NCBI RefSeq assembly: GCF_010993705.1 | Contig: NZ_WOFO01000005.1 | Location: 124,001-188,000 of the forward strand | DNA length: 64,000 nucleotides | Source: Cyclobacterium sp. SYSU L10401 | Lineage (GTDB): Bacteria > Bacteroidota > Bacteroidia > Cytophagales > Cyclobacteriaceae | Direction: 5' to 3' | Shown here: positions 50,706 through 60,608 of the stretch, piece by piece | Layout of the letters: every line of letters starts with the position of its first letter | Numbering within the stretch: position 1 is the stretch's first letter | The notes under the pieces: generated by a model | Databases searched by the model: none | Told to the model about the DNA's origin: nothing | The model's input: the letters and a program-made list of their open reading frames with translations, nothing else | Translations under genes and position numbers: made by a program

Positions 50706-51998
50706 ATGATGCAGGAGATCAGTTCAAGCCAGGAAGCCATACAGCTGGAAAACAAATATGGCGCACACAACTACCATCCCCTACCCGTAGTCCTCAGCAG
50801 GGGTGAGGGCGTTTATCTTTGGGATGTGGAAGGAAAAAAATACTTTGACTTCCTTTCCGCCTATTCGGCCGTCAACCAGGGACACTGCCATACAAGAATA
50901 AAGGAGGCCCTGATCGAACAGGCCGGTACCCTTACCCTTACCTCCAGGGCATTTTACAATGATGTGCTGGGACCCTATGAAAAGTACATCACCGAATACT
51001 TTGGCTTCGATAAGGTACTGCCCATGAATACAGGTGTGGAAGCCGTGGAGACCGCCATCAAAATTGCACGTAAGTGGGGTTATGAGAAAAAAGGTGTACC
51101 CGAGCAGCAGGCGAAAATCATCGTGGCAGAAGACAACTTTCACGGCCGCACCACTACGGTGATTTCCTTTTCCAACGATGAAAATGCCCGCAAGAATTTT
51201 GGACCTTACACCCCGGGATTTATCCGGATACCCTACAATGACCTGACAGCCCTGAAAGCAGCACTGGCCAATAATCCCGACACGGTGGGCTTTCTCATTG
51301 AGCCCATTCAGGGAGAAGCGGGCGTCAATACCCCGGATGCGGACTATATGAAGGAGGCAAAAAAACTCTGTCTGGAATACAATGCCTTATTGCTGGCAGA
51401 TGAAATACAAACCGGTATCGCCCGGACAGGTTCATTGCTGGCCGTCTGCGGTGATTGCAGCTGTGAGGGGCATTGTGAAAAACAGGAGACCTATGTGGAA
51501 CCGGATATGCTGATCCTGGGCAAGGCCCTTTCCGGAGGCTTCTTTCCGGTCTCAGCAGTTTTGGCCAATGAGGAAATCATGGACGTGATCCATCCGGGGC
51601 AGCATGGCTCCACCTTTGGAGGCAACCCCCTGGGCGTCAAAATAGCGATGACCGCCCTGGAAGTGGTAAGGGATGAAAAGCTCGCCCAAAATGCCCGAGC
51701 CCTGGGCAAGGTATTTCGGGAGCGCATGGCACTGCTGGCGGATAATTCCCATTGGGTAAAACTGGTGAGGGGCCGGGGCCTGCTCAATGCCGTAGTGATC
51801 AACGATAGTCCGGACAGCAGCACGGCCTGGGACACATGCCTGGCATTAAAGGACAATGGGCTCTTGGCCAAACCCACCCATGGCAATATCATTCGCTTTG
51901 CCCCCCCACTGGTCATGACCTTGGAAGAGTTGCACAGCTGCTGCGATATCATAGAAAAAACCATTCTGGCCTTTGAAAAACCTGGTGTAAAAGCATGA
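50706..51998 (+). CDS. rocD: Ornithine--oxo-acid transaminase
   Basis: A 430-residue class III PLP aminotransferase. Recognisable are YLWDVEGKKYFDFLSAYSAVNQGHCH, FNGT-type substrate loop replaced by MNTGVEAVETAIKIARKWGY, FHGRTTTVISFSND, ADEIQTGIARTG with the PLP Asp, and the Schiff-base Lys in LILGKALSGGFFPVSA. It converts ornithine and 2-oxoglutarate to glutamate semialdehyde and glutamate. Unusual is a Cys-rich insert, VCGDCSCEGHCEKQ, between the PLP Asp and the Lys loop. The gene overlaps the next one (HAD phosphatase) by 4 bases, so they are co-translated. Confidence 0.93.
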   Translation: MMQEISSSQEAIQLENKYGAHNYHPLPVVLSRGEGVYLWDVEGKKYFDFLSAYSAVNQGHCHTRIKEALIEQAGTLTLTSRAFYNDVLGPYEKYITEYFGFDKVLPMNTGVEAVETAIKIARKWGYEKKGVPEQQAKIIVAEDNFHGRTTTVISFSNDENARKNFGPYTPGFIRIPYNDLTALKAALANNPDTVGFLIEPIQGEAGVNTPDADYMKEAKKLCLEYNALLLADEIQTGIARTGSLLAVCGDCSCEGHCEKQETYVEPDMLILGKALSGGFFPVSAVLANEEIMDVIHPGQHGSTFGGNPLGVKIAMTALEVVRDEKLAQNARALGKVFRERMALLADNSHWVKLVRGRGLLNAVVINDSPDSSTAWDTCLALKDNGLLAKPTHGNIIRFAPPLVMTLEELHSCCDIIEKTILAFEKPGVKA

Positions 51999-52666
51999 AA
52001 AAACAAGCTGTCATTTTTGATATGGATGGGGTGATCTGTCACACCAACCCCTACCACTCAGAAGCCTTCCGGGTGTTTTTTGGCAAAAGGGGTCTTAACC
52101 CTACAGAGGAAGAGTTTGCCCAACACATGTATGGCAAGAGCAACAAATACATCTTCCGCCACTTTTTAGGCAGAGAAGTCACAGGGGAAGAATTTTCGGC
52201 TTTAGAAAACGAAAAGGAAGGACTGTTCCGGGAGATCTATGCCCCGAAAGTGGCCACCATTCCAGGCTTTCTGCCCTTTCTGGAAGAATTGAAAACAAGC
52301 GGCTTCCGCACCGGAGTGGCCACCTCCGCTCCGGAAGCCAACCTGTTACTGATCATGGAATCACTGGGCTTTAAGTCAAAAATGGAGTCCATTATGGCAA
52401 GCGAGCATGTGAAAAAACACAAACCCGACCCGGAAGTCTATCTCACTTCTGCCAGCAACCTGGGAGTAGATCCGGAAAACTGTCTGGTTTTTGAAGACTC
52501 CTACAGCGGCGTTTCTGCAGCCCGAAATGCCGGCATGCGGGTAGTTGGTGTGCTCTCTTCTCACAGCAGGGAGGAATTACCCCCCTGCAACCTCCACATC
52601 AATGACTTCCACGAAGTGAATGCACGGAAAATCCTGGATTTGCTAACTGGAACGGAAACGGTATAA
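51995..52666 (+). CDS. HAD-superfamily phosphatase (beta-phosphoglucomutase-like)
   Basis: A 223-residue HAD enzyme of the subclass with a helical cap. Motif I is IFDMDGVICHTNPYHSEAF, motif II TSAPEAN, motif III KKHKPDPEVYL, and motif IV VFEDSYSGVSAARNAGM. These are phosphatases or phosphoglucomutases acting on small sugar phosphates; the substrate cannot be deduced. The start overlaps the rocD stop by 4 bases (ATGA), which indicates an operon. It is followed after 69 bases by hemB. Confidence 0.9.
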   Translation: MKKQAVIFDMDGVICHTNPYHSEAFRVFFGKRGLNPTEEEFAQHMYGKSNKYIFRHFLGREVTGEEFSALENEKEGLFREIYAPKVATIPGFLPFLEELKTSGFRTGVATSAPEANLLLIMESLGFKSKMESIMASEHVKKHKPDPEVYLTSASNLGVDPENCLVFEDSYSGVSAARNAGMRVVGVLSSHSREELPPCNLHINDFHEVNARKILDLLTGTETV

Positions 52667-52735
52667 GCTGCAGAAGGGCTGCAGTAAAATGGAAATTCCA
52701 TACCTTTGCATAACTAGAAGTTAGGAACCATTCTT

Positions 52736-53704
52736 ATGAACAGAAGACCCAGAAGAAACAGGAAATCAGCTGCCATCCGCTCCATGATAGAGGAAACCCG
52801 GCTATCGGTAAAGGATTTTATTTTTCCGCTCTTTCTGATCGATGGCATCAATCAAAAAGTAGAAGTAAAATCCATGCCGGGTATCTACCGGTATTCCCTG
52901 GACCTGATGCTGGAAGAAATCGATTCCTGCCTGAGGCTGGGGATCAATGCCTTTGATATTTTTCCGGCCTATCCGGAAGACAAAAAGGACCGCTTTGCGA
53001 CAGAGAGCTACCGGAAAGACACTTTTTACTTAAAGGCTTTACGGCAGATCAAACAGACTTTTCCCCAAGCCTGCATCATGACCGATGTGGCCATGGATCC
53101 CTACAATTCCGACGGGCATGATGGCCTGGTAGAAAACGGTAAAATCCTGAATGACGAGACCCTGGAAATACTGGGCAAGATGACCCTGGCCCAGGCGAGG
53201 GCCGGAGCGGATATCATCGGCCCCTCCGACATGATGGATGGCCGGGTGGGCTATCTGAGAAAATTACTGGATGAAAACGACTTCAAAGAAGTTTCCATCA
53301 TGTCCTACACCGCCAAATATGCCAGTGCCTTTTACAATCCTTTCCGTGATGCCCTGGATTCTGCCCCTAAATCAGGGGATAAAAAAACCTATCAGATGGA
53401 TCCTGCCAACAGCCAGGAGGCCTTGATCGAGGGGCAGCTGGACATGGAAGAGGGAGCCGATTTTTTAATGGTAAAACCGGCATTGGCCTATCTGGATATC
53501 ATCAAACTGCTTCATGACCGTTTCCCCCTTCCCATTGCTGCCTACAATGTCAGTGGGGAATATGCCATGATCAAAGCTTCGGCCGCCAATGGCTGGCTGG
53601 ATGAAGAAAGGGCCATGCTGGAATCCCTGCTCAGCATCAAGAGGGCCGGTGCCAAAATCATCCTGACCTACTTTGCCAAGGAAGTGGCCCTATTGGAATC
53701 CTGA
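52736..53704 (+). CDS. hemB: Delta-aminolevulinic acid dehydratase (porphobilinogen synthase)
   Basis: A 322-residue enzyme of heme synthesis that joins two 5-aminolevulinate molecules. Motifs: RRPRRNRKSAAIRSMIEETR at the N-terminus, SYTAKYASAFYNPFRDAL with an active-site Lys, and FLMVKPALAYLDII with the Schiff-base Lys. The usual zinc-binding cysteine site is replaced by DVAMDPYNSDGHDGL, which has Asp residues in place of Cys, so this is a magnesium-type enzyme. It is the last gene of the plus-strand run rocD, HAD, hemB. Confidence 0.96.
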   Translation: MNRRPRRNRKSAAIRSMIEETRLSVKDFIFPLFLIDGINQKVEVKSMPGIYRYSLDLMLEEIDSCLRLGINAFDIFPAYPEDKKDRFATESYRKDTFYLKALRQIKQTFPQACIMTDVAMDPYNSDGHDGLVENGKILNDETLEILGKMTLAQARAGADIIGPSDMMDGRVGYLRKLLDENDFKEVSIMSYTAKYASAFYNPFRDALDSAPKSGDKKTYQMDPANSQEALIEGQLDMEEGADFLMVKPALAYLDIIKLLHDRFPLPIAAYNVSGEYAMIKASAANGWLDEERAMLESLLSIKRAGAKIILTYFAKEVALLES

Positions 53705-54207
53705 GTAAGGATTTAATATTTTTTTTGGTCAGAACTTGTCCCGATTTATCGGGGTGGAATCTCGAATAGTTAATCATCATTGACCTGTGTGCTTAATGAT
53801 GATTTTAATCGTGTCGATTTCGTCAAGTGATTTTTTTCGCTATAAAACACCATTTCTAAGATAGCACTGGTCCAAATTCACGCCAGTAGTAAAAGGATTA
53901 TTCATTCGTTTTTAATATATTTAACAGTATTTTATTTCTTTAATATATATTTTTTTATTTTATAATATTTATTTATTGGTATTTTATTACTATTTATTCT
54001 AATTTTGTTTGGGCTACTTAACACATTAACCATTTCAGATTATTTAATTTTTAATCTGTTAAAATATATTATTAAACCTTATGTTTGACTTAGGACAATC
54101 TTTTACTTCTTTTTTGGTTGCATTTTTAACCTATTATTGGTTAGATTTGGTAGGAATGCTCAATTAAAATAACATTCCTAACCATAACTCTTAAAAAATA
54201 GGTTTCT
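53705..54207. other. AT-rich intergenic region upstream of the ammonium transporter
   Basis: About 500 bases without a gene. The first part holds an inverted repeat-like stretch (ATTAATCATCATTGACC, then TTAATGATGATTTTAATC), which may be a terminator for hemB. The rest is very AT-rich and should carry the amt promoter and its control sites. Nothing else is recognisable. Confidence 0.4.
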
Positions 54208-55506
54208 ATGAAAAACATTGCCTCACCTTTAATCCAGGTAAGCACAGATGGAGTCGATCTAGCTGATGCAATAGCGCAAAACCTGCTTACCACAAATAAT
54301 GTATGGATGATGCTGGCAACAGCATTGGTATTTATCATGCACCTTGGCTTTGCCGGGGTGGAAGCCGGTTTTGGCCAGGCCAAAAATACGGTTAACATCC
54401 TTTTTAAAAATACAGTCACTCCCATTATAGGTATTGTGACCTATGGCCTGATGGGATTTTTTCTGATGTACCCAGGATACGAGGAGCCGGGCTGGTTTGG
54501 CTTCGATGGGTCCGGTTGGAGCATGTTTTGGTTTAGCCCTGCGGATGCGGATGTCACCACAGCCTATGCAGACGGAAACTATACTTATTGGACAGATTTT
54601 CTTTTCCAGGCCATGTTTGCGGCCACTGCCGCTACCATTGTATCCGGTGCCATCGCTGAGAGGGTAAAATTATGGGCCTACCTGATGTTTACGGTCGTTT
54701 TTGTAGGCATCGTTTACCCCATTATCGGAAGCTGGAAATGGGGCGGAGGAGCCCTGGATAACATGGGGTTTTATGACTTTGCCGGATCTACGCTTGTACA
54801 TTCAGTCGGTGGATGGGGTGCCCTGGCCGGTGTGATCATGGTTGGTCCCAGGATCGGTAAATATGTCAACGGAAAAACAATAGAAAAACCGGGTTCGAGT
54901 GTTCCCCTGGCTGTCATAGGGGTATTCCTTTTGTGGTTGGGCTGGTTTGGATTTAACGGCGGCTCCGTTCTATCTGCAGATCCGGGACTGGTATCTTTTG
55001 TATTGGTTACCACCTCGCTCGGCGCCTGTGCAGGAGGTCTGGGCGGATTCTTTGCTGCCTACTTCGCCTTCAAACGGCTGGACCTCGGAATGGTCCTGAA
55101 TGGCATTCTGGCCGGACTGGTAGGCATTACGGCTGGCGCAGATGTTATCAATCCGATATTTGCCCTGTTAGTGGGATTCGTTGCCGGCATCCTGGTGGTG
55201 TTGTCTGCCATATTCCTGGACAAATTGAAACTCGACGATGTAGTAGGGGCCGTGTCTGTCCACCTTACCTGCGGGGTTTGGGGAACTCTGGCGGTGGGTA
55301 TTTTCTCTACCAATCCAGATCATACTTTTTTTACCCAACTGATAGGTGTACTGATTTGTGGGTCCGTTGCCTTCCTTTCTGCTTTGACCATATTTTTTAT
55401 ACTGAAGAAAACAGTGGGCATAAGGGTATCAGAAGAACATGAAAAAACAGGATTGGATAGCCAGGAGCATGGCATCAGAGGATATACCATTGTCTATGAT
55501 GAATAA
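54208..55506 (+). CDS. amt: Ammonium transporter (Amt family)
   Basis: A 432-residue membrane protein with about 11 hydrophobic segments. Family motifs are GFAGVEAGFGQAKNTVNILFKN, AATAATIVSGAIAERVKLWAY, DFAGSTLVHSVGGWGALAG with the first pore His, and SVHLTCGVWGTLAVGIF with the second. It should move ammonium or ammonia across the inner membrane. No GlnK/GlnB gene is next to it, which is unusual but not rare in Bacteroidota. The start at ATG 54208 lacks a clear signal peptide; the first ~25 residues form the outer loop before TM1. Confidence 0.95.
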   Translation: MKNIASPLIQVSTDGVDLADAIAQNLLTTNNVWMMLATALVFIMHLGFAGVEAGFGQAKNTVNILFKNTVTPIIGIVTYGLMGFFLMYPGYEEPGWFGFDGSGWSMFWFSPADADVTTAYADGNYTYWTDFLFQAMFAATAATIVSGAIAERVKLWAYLMFTVVFVGIVYPIIGSWKWGGGALDNMGFYDFAGSTLVHSVGGWGALAGVIMVGPRIGKYVNGKTIEKPGSSVPLAVIGVFLLWLGWFGFNGGSVLSADPGLVSFVLVTTSLGACAGGLGGFFAAYFAFKRLDLGMVLNGILAGLVGITAGADVINPIFALLVGFVAGILVVLSAIFLDKLKLDDVVGAVSVHLTCGVWGTLAVGIFSTNPDHTFFTQLIGVLICGSVAFLSALTIFFILKKTVGIRVSEEHEKTGLDSQEHGIRGYTIVYDE

Positions 55507-56800
55507 ATCAAATGATTTGATATCTAGTTAGAAAAACAACCCTTGCCCATAGAAAGGTTTCTTCTTTTTTGGGTAAGGGTTTTAATATTCGCCGGAGTTA
55601 ATGAATGCTGTCAATTGCGGATACTCATCCCTGCCCAAGCAAATGGGAATTTGCCTGGCAATGCCAACCACCTTAGAATCAATCCAAATCTCCTTTTTAG
55701 CAGCTCCCACTTATGGGTAAAGGGTCTGCTGCGACTGACTCGTTCGAAAAAAATAATTTACAGGTGCAATTTTTTTACTGTTTGTCCCTGGTGGCGTTCG
55801 GCGGAATCTCTGAAAATAAATCCCTGGCAAGGCTACTGATGAATCATTTACTAAATAGTTGTTAATAAATGTATCGTAAAACCTTTGCATCATCCTGATC
55901 CCTGCGTCTAGAGAAAATGTTAGTTCTCACCACAGCGGGTCCTTTCGTTACTGCGAGACCTAACATTTAGAAACGTAGAAATCGTGATGACGATGTTGGT
56001 TTTTATCATGTAGATTTTCAGCGATTTAACAAACACGTCATCGGTAGACCTAACATTTTAAAAAACGCAGAAATCGGGATGACGATAGGTTTTTTGCATT
56101 ATATGGCAATATATAATTCTCATTGTTTAATGGATAATGGTGAGTCATAGGTTGTTTATGGTATTTTTGCTTGTTTCTATTGTACTTTTTGCTTGATCAA
56201 AAAGTACCAAAAAATCAAGACAAAAAAATCCTTCCCCCCACATACCTCCCGCACCCCCGGTTTTTTGTCGGGCCAGTGCTCTTTTCGTTTTAAAATTTAT
56301 CTCTTCTTTATCTAACAGATTTTTTAGGGTTTCTTCTTTATCAAAAATAACTGATTCAATTACGTCACCGGTAGGCTAAGTATTTAGAAAATACACCAAT
56401 CAGGATGATAATGTTTTTTCAACACATTTATTTCCAGTATTTAACAAAAACGTCATCGGTAGGGTGCAGACGTAGATTCAGTCAAATGGCAGAAATCGTA
56501 TCGGCACCCCTGGCAGTCTGAAGTAATACGCATTCGCCTATCCGAAATGACTGTCCTTTATCTTAAAAATGTGGATTTCCCTGATTTATTGGTTTTATTC
56601 CCATTCCTAAACGGGACCTGCTTAACCGAAAAAAAATAAAGCTTCTTTCATCGTTCAAAAAAACCGGCATCCTAAAGCGGGGGCAGGCTTTACATCCAAT
56701 CTTTTGAAAGCTAAGGCACTTGCTGGCAAAGGCACCCCGCCCGTAGAACAAAAAAAGGAGACCGTCAGACAGCCTCCTTTTGTTATTCAAGTCTTGTATA
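55507..56800. repeat. Long gene-free stretch with direct repeats
   Basis: About 1.3 kb without a convincing gene. A unit of about 50 bases is repeated: GAGACCTAACATTTAGAAAC to GTGATGACGATG (55953-55995), TAGACCTAACATTTTAAAAA to GGATGACGATAGG (56045-56090) and a diverged form near 56365-56415. AACAAACACGTCATCGGTAG (56029-56047) and AACAAAAACGTCATCGGTAG (56443-56462) form another matching pair. The minus frame 56563-56790 has no recognisable product. Confidence 0.55.
56748..56785 (-). terminator. Terminator of the outer-membrane protein gene
   Basis: On the minus strand the tract reads AAAAGGAGGCTGTC, a short loop, and GACGGTCTCCTTTTTTT. It lies just past the stop codon of the gene at 56805-57566 and is typical of a Rho-independent terminator. 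Confidence 0.7.
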
Positions 56801-56804
56801 AGTC

Positions 56805-57566
56805 TTAGAAACTAAGACCGGTAGTAACTTTGAAAAAGGAATCATTTCCTTCCACCAGGTCACCGCCGGCAGATAGCCTGGCAAAGGCTTTTCCATTCGG
56901 ATCTGAAAACTGAATGTAGGGACCAAACCACTGGTACACATCAGAAGACTCAGAAACATTAGATCCTCCTGAGTTGATCAGGTGCTCATAATGCAATCCC
57001 AAAGAAAAGAAGTCTGAAGCTTTTACTCCGAAATTAGCCCAATAGTGAATATAAGCCAAAGTAGTACCACCGTCCGGTGCCAGGTCCCTCAATGGAGAAT
57101 ACAATCCAAAATAGATCTCACCTTCCGTTTTGGCTTTATCCAAACCAATGGTAAGATTGGGCACCAAACCATCTCCAAATACCCCTGGACCAGCCGTACC
57201 GGATGAAAGCAAGTTTCCGCCAGTCACACCAATCTGTGGGTTGATACTCAAACCATCTGCAGCATCAAAGCTATAACCCACACCAAATTCAGTCCAGTTG
57301 CCCCAGCCTCCGCCAGATCCCTGAACTCCACCGGTACCTCCAGACCAAAGGATACCATAAAAGGTAAAAGCTGAAGTTTCACTGACCGCATATGATCCGG
57401 CAAAAAACGGATAAAAACCGAAAAACTGGTCCGAGTTAACGGTAATTGTGTAACTAAACTTATCATCTGTCTCAGTCTGTGCTGAAGCAGTACTTACCGC
57501 AAAGACAAAAAACAAAGAAAGCGCAATAATGCTTTTCATTAAAGTTGGAATGTTAATTTTTCTCAT
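56805..57566 (-). CDS. Predicted outer-membrane beta-barrel protein
   Basis: A 253-residue exported protein with signal peptide ending VSTASAQ. The mature part is rich in Gly, Ser and alternating hydrophobic residues (SYTITVNSDQFFGFYPFFAG, WTEFGVGYSFDAADGLSINP, EIYFGLYSPLRDL, YIHYWANFGVKASDFFSLGLHYEH), and it ends in Phe (VTTGLSF), which is the usual terminal residue of outer-membrane barrels. The pattern suggests about 10-12 strands. Family and function are unknown. It lies divergent to nothing on its left; its own terminator follows at 56748. An internal Met (residue 10) is an alternative start. Confidence 0.7.
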   Translation of the reverse strand: MRKINIPTLMKSIIALSLFFVFAVSTASAQTETDDKFSYTITVNSDQFFGFYPFFAGSYAVSETSAFTFYGILWSGGTGGVQGSGGGWGNWTEFGVGYSFDAADGLSINPQIGVTGGNLLSSGTAGPGVFGDGLVPNLTIGLDKAKTEGEIYFGLYSPLRDLAPDGGTTLAYIHYWANFGVKASDFFSLGLHYEHLINSGGSNVSESSDVYQWFGPYIQFSDPNGKAFARLSAGGDLVEGNDSFFKVTTGLSF

Positions 57567-57930
57567 GATTTTGATAATTAAGGTTAATTTTTAAACTACA
57601 ACTGATTCAAAATTTAATTTTAAAATAACTAGGGGTTATTTTGGATTCAATATTACCCTATTATTATCAATTTTGCAAAAATAAATTTATTTTTGGTTAA
57701 AATTTTTACCTATTTCTGATTTTAATATGATTTTTAAGAATTATAAAGCCTTTTTATTATATCATACAGAATATTAAAAAAAACCATCACAAATCATTTT
57801 TGAAGGATTTATGAATATATAAAAATATTTAACCGAATTTTAAACTGATAATTTTTCAAATTTTAAAATATTTATTAAACTTATTCAAGGTTAATAATAT
57901 CTACTTAAAATGCTTTTATACTCAAAAACA
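57567..57930. other. AT-rich intergenic stretch
   Basis: About 360 bases of very AT-rich DNA upstream of the outer-membrane protein gene, with its promoter. No gene or repeat is visible. Confidence 0.4.
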
Positions 57931-57936
57931 AAAAAA

Positions 57937-57961
57937 CCACAGTAGGAACACCCACTGTGGC
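57937..57961 (-). terminator. Terminator of the GroES-like gene
   Basis: CCACAGTAGG and CCCACTGTGG form the stem, with a T-run (minus strand TTTTTTTG) after it. It lies 29 bases past the stop of the gene at 57990-58364. Confidence 0.85.
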
Positions 57962-57989
57962 TAATTAATCAAAGAATTTGAACTAATAT

Positions 57990-58364
57990 TTAGAGATCTT
58001 CTTCCCTTTCAAGCATCAGAATGGCGTTTTGAGGCACGATGTAATATTTTTCGCCTTCATAAATGACTTCAAAGGCACCATTCATCAGAAAAACTGCCAG
58101 ATCACCTTCCTTTGCTTGCAGGGGGATGTATTTTACATTTTCCCCATGATCCTTCCAGGGTTCCTCTTCTTCCACAGGCAGTGGAATGGGATATCCTGGC
58201 CCTGCTTTAATGATGTAACCTTGCTGCACTTTTTCTTTTTCTCTAACGCCGGGAGGCAGGTAAAGGCCACTGGAAGTCTTCTGGTCTTGTTTCTTCAGTT
58301 TGATCAACAAGCGATCCCCAACGATAATCAGTTTTTTTAATCTATTTTCAGATGTCAGTTGCAT
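57990..58364 (-). CDS. GroES-family co-chaperone-like protein
   Basis: A 124-residue product from ATG 58364. The GroES fold motifs are VGDRLLIKLKKQDQKTSSGLYLP (the mobile-loop region) and YIIKAGPGYPIP, then GDLAVFLMNGAFEVIYEGEKYYIVPQNAIL. It is longer than the 95-residue GroES and has an acidic insert (PVEEEEPWKDHGENVKYIPL). No groEL is beside it; the next gene on the strand is dnaK. It is a second, diverged GroES-like protein of the kind found in Bacteroidota. The frame extends to 58424, but this start is the usual one. Confidence 0.85.
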   Translation of the reverse strand: MQLTSENRLKKLIIVGDRLLIKLKKQDQKTSSGLYLPPGVREKEKVQQGYIIKAGPGYPIPLPVEEEEPWKDHGENVKYIPLQAKEGDLAVFLMNGAFEVIYEGEKYYIVPQNAILMLEREEDL

Positions 58365-58474
58365 GCTTTTTTTGTTTCGTTTAAGGTAACCTGATGTTTC
58401 GGTCAAAAATAATGGCATCCCCACCAGGTGAAGACGCCATCATTTGATTTTATCTGTGCCAGACTAAATGAGGG

Positions 58475-60412
58475 TTACTTTTTGTCTTCCTCATTCACTT
58501 CTTCATAATCCACATCGGAAACACCATCTCCGGAAGCAGCGTCACCAGCTCCTTCAGCTGCTCCACCCGCAGGACCGCCCTGTCCGGCAGCACCTTCTGC
58601 ACCCTGAGTGGCATTGTACATCTCCTGCGAAGCAGCACTCCAGGCAGCATTCAGAGCTTCCATACCTGCATCAATCGCTGCAAGGTCCTGACTCTGGTGA
58701 GCGGCCTTCAGTTTTTCCAGGGCCTCGTTTACAGCCGTTTTGTTTCCTTCAGAGAGTTTATCTCCGAATTCCTTCAACTGTTTTTCGGTCTGGAAAATCA
58801 AACTATCTGCCTGATTGATTTTATCAATCTTCTCTTTTTCCACCTTGTCAGTGGCTGCATTGGCCTCTGCTTCTTTCTTCATCCTGTCGATTTCTTCCTG
58901 AGAAAGACCTGAAGAAGCTTCAATCTTGATTTTTTGCTCCTTGCCGGTACCCTTATCCTTAGCTGATACATTCAAAATACCGTTGGCATCAATATCGAAA
59001 GTCACTTCAATTTGTGGTACTCCCCTGGGAGCAGGTGGTATGTCTGTCAGCTGGAACCTTCCAATAGCCCTGTTGTCTTTGGCCATGGATCTTTCCCCCT
59101 GAAGCACATGGATATCTACTGCAGGCTGGTTATCCGCCGCTGTGGAAAACACCTCTGACTTTTTGGTTGGAATGGTAGTATTGGACTCTATGAGTTTGGT
59201 GAAAACCCCTCCCATGGTCTCGATACCCAGAGACAATGGCGTAACGTCCAAAAGCAATACATCCTTCACCTCACCGGTCAGTACGCCACCTTGTATGGCC
59301 GCACCGATGGCAACCACTTCATCCGGATTTACACCCTTAGATGGCTTCTTGCCAAAGTATTTTTCTACTTCTTCCTGGATTTTCGGGATTCTGGTGGAGC
59401 CTCCTACGAGGATTACCTCATCAATATCAGAAGGGGATAAACCCGAATCAGCAATGGCTTTTCTGACAGGATCCATTGATCTTCTGACCAAATCATCCGA
59501 AAGTTGCTCAAACTTGGCCCTGGACAGGTTCCTTACCAGGTGTTTTGGCCCGGATTGGGTAGCTGTAATATAAGGCAGGTTGATTTCTGTACTGGAAGAA
59601 CTTGAAAGTTCAATCTTGGCTTTTTCTGCGGCTTCTTTCAATCTTTGCAGCGCCATGGGATCTTTCCTAAGGTCAATATCCTCTTCTGCCTTAAATTCAT
59701 CAGCCAGCCAGTTGATGATTACCTGGTCAAAGTCATCTCCACCCAGGTGCACATCACCGTTGGTAGATTTTACTTCAAAGACGCCATCTCCTAATTCCAG
59801 GACGGAAATATCAAAAGTACCACCGCCCAGGTCATAGACCGCAATCTTCATGTCTTTGTTTTTCTTGTCCAGACCATATGCCAGGGCAGCAGCAGTAGGC
59901 TCATTGATAATCCTTTTTACATCAAGGCCCGCAATCTGACCGGCCTCCTTTGTCGCTTGTCGCTCTGAATCATTAAAATAGGCAGGAACAGTAATTACTG
60001 CTTCTGTCACTTCCTGACCCAGAAAATCTTCCGCTGTAGATTTCATTTTCTGAAGGATCATGGCCGAAAGTTCCTGAGGAGTATAAGACCTGTCTCCTAT
60101 TTTTATAGCCACGGTATCATTAGATCCCTGATCTACCTTATAAGAGGCATGTTTTCTTTCTTCCGAAATTTCAGAGAATTTCTTTCCCATAAATCTTTTT
60201 ACAGAGGATATGGTATTTGCAGGATTGGTAATGGCCTGCCTTTTGGCGGGATCACCTACTTTCCTCTCTCCATTTCCGTTGTCCAAAAATGCCACGATAG
60301 AAGGTGTTGTCCTTCTACCTTCACTGTTTTGAATGACCACGGGCTCACTACCTTCCATTACCGCAACGCAAGAGTTGGTCGTACCCAAGTCTATACCAAT
60401 AATTTTTCCCAT
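58475..60412 (-). CDS. dnaK: Hsp70 chaperone DnaK
   Basis: A 645-residue Hsp70. The nucleotide-binding domain starts [20 protein letters not shown], with [14 protein letters not shown] and [14 protein letters not shown] as phosphate and adenosine motifs. The linker [16 protein letters not shown] leads to the substrate-binding domain, and the helical lid ends in a Gly/Ala-rich tail with EEVNEEDKK. It uses ATP to bind and release unfolded proteins. Length and motifs are complete. It is transcribed toward the GroES-like gene, with about 110 bases in between. No grpE or dnaJ lies in this window. Confidence 0.98.
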   Translation of the reverse strand: MGKIIGIDLGTTNSCVAVMEGSEPVVIQNSEGRRTTPSIVAFLDNGNGERKVGDPAKRQAITNPANTISSVKRFMGKKFSEISEERKHASYKVDQGSNDTVAIKIGDRSYTPQELSAMILQKMKSTAEDFLGQEVTEAVITVPAYFNDSERQATKEAGQIAGLDVKRIINEPTAAALAYGLDKKNKDMKIAVYDLGGGTFDISVLELGDGVFEVKSTNGDVHLGGDDFDQVIINWLADEFKAEEDIDLRKDPMALQRLKEAAEKAKIELSSSSSTEINLPYITATQSGPKHLVRNLSRAKFEQLSDDLVRRSMDPVRKAIADSGLSPSDIDEVILVGGSTRIPKIQEEVEKYFGKKPSKGVNPDEVVAIGAAIQGGVLTGEVKDVLLLDVTPLSLGIETMGGVFTKLIESNTTIPTKKSEVFSTAADNQPAVDIHVLQGERSMAKDNRAIGRFQLTDIPPAPRGVPQIEVTFDIDANGILNVSAKDKGTGKEQKIKIEASSGLSQEEIDRMKKEAEANAATDKVEKEKIDKINQADSLIFQTEKQLKEFGDKLSEGNKTAVNEALEKLKAAHQSQDLAAIDAGMEALNAAWSAASQEMYNATQGAEGAAGQGGPAGGAAEGAGDAASGDGVSDVDYEEVNEEDKK

Positions 60413-60608
60413 AATTATATTTATTTTGTCGTTTTCGTTTTAGTTACAAAACTTGAACAACAACCAATGTGCCAAGTGAATGAATGAAAAATTTAATGCC
60501 ACATTGTCATAATACATGACAGTTTTCGGATTAGATATGTCAGCATTTTTAATTAATTTTCCAAATCCGTAAGCATTAGCTATCCCCTATCCCTGAATCC
60601 TCTCAGTC

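Noticed and set aside
56563-56790. A 75-residue minus frame before the outer-membrane protein terminator
   Set aside because: Composition is unlike a protein, and it covers the terminator hairpin of the neighbouring gene.
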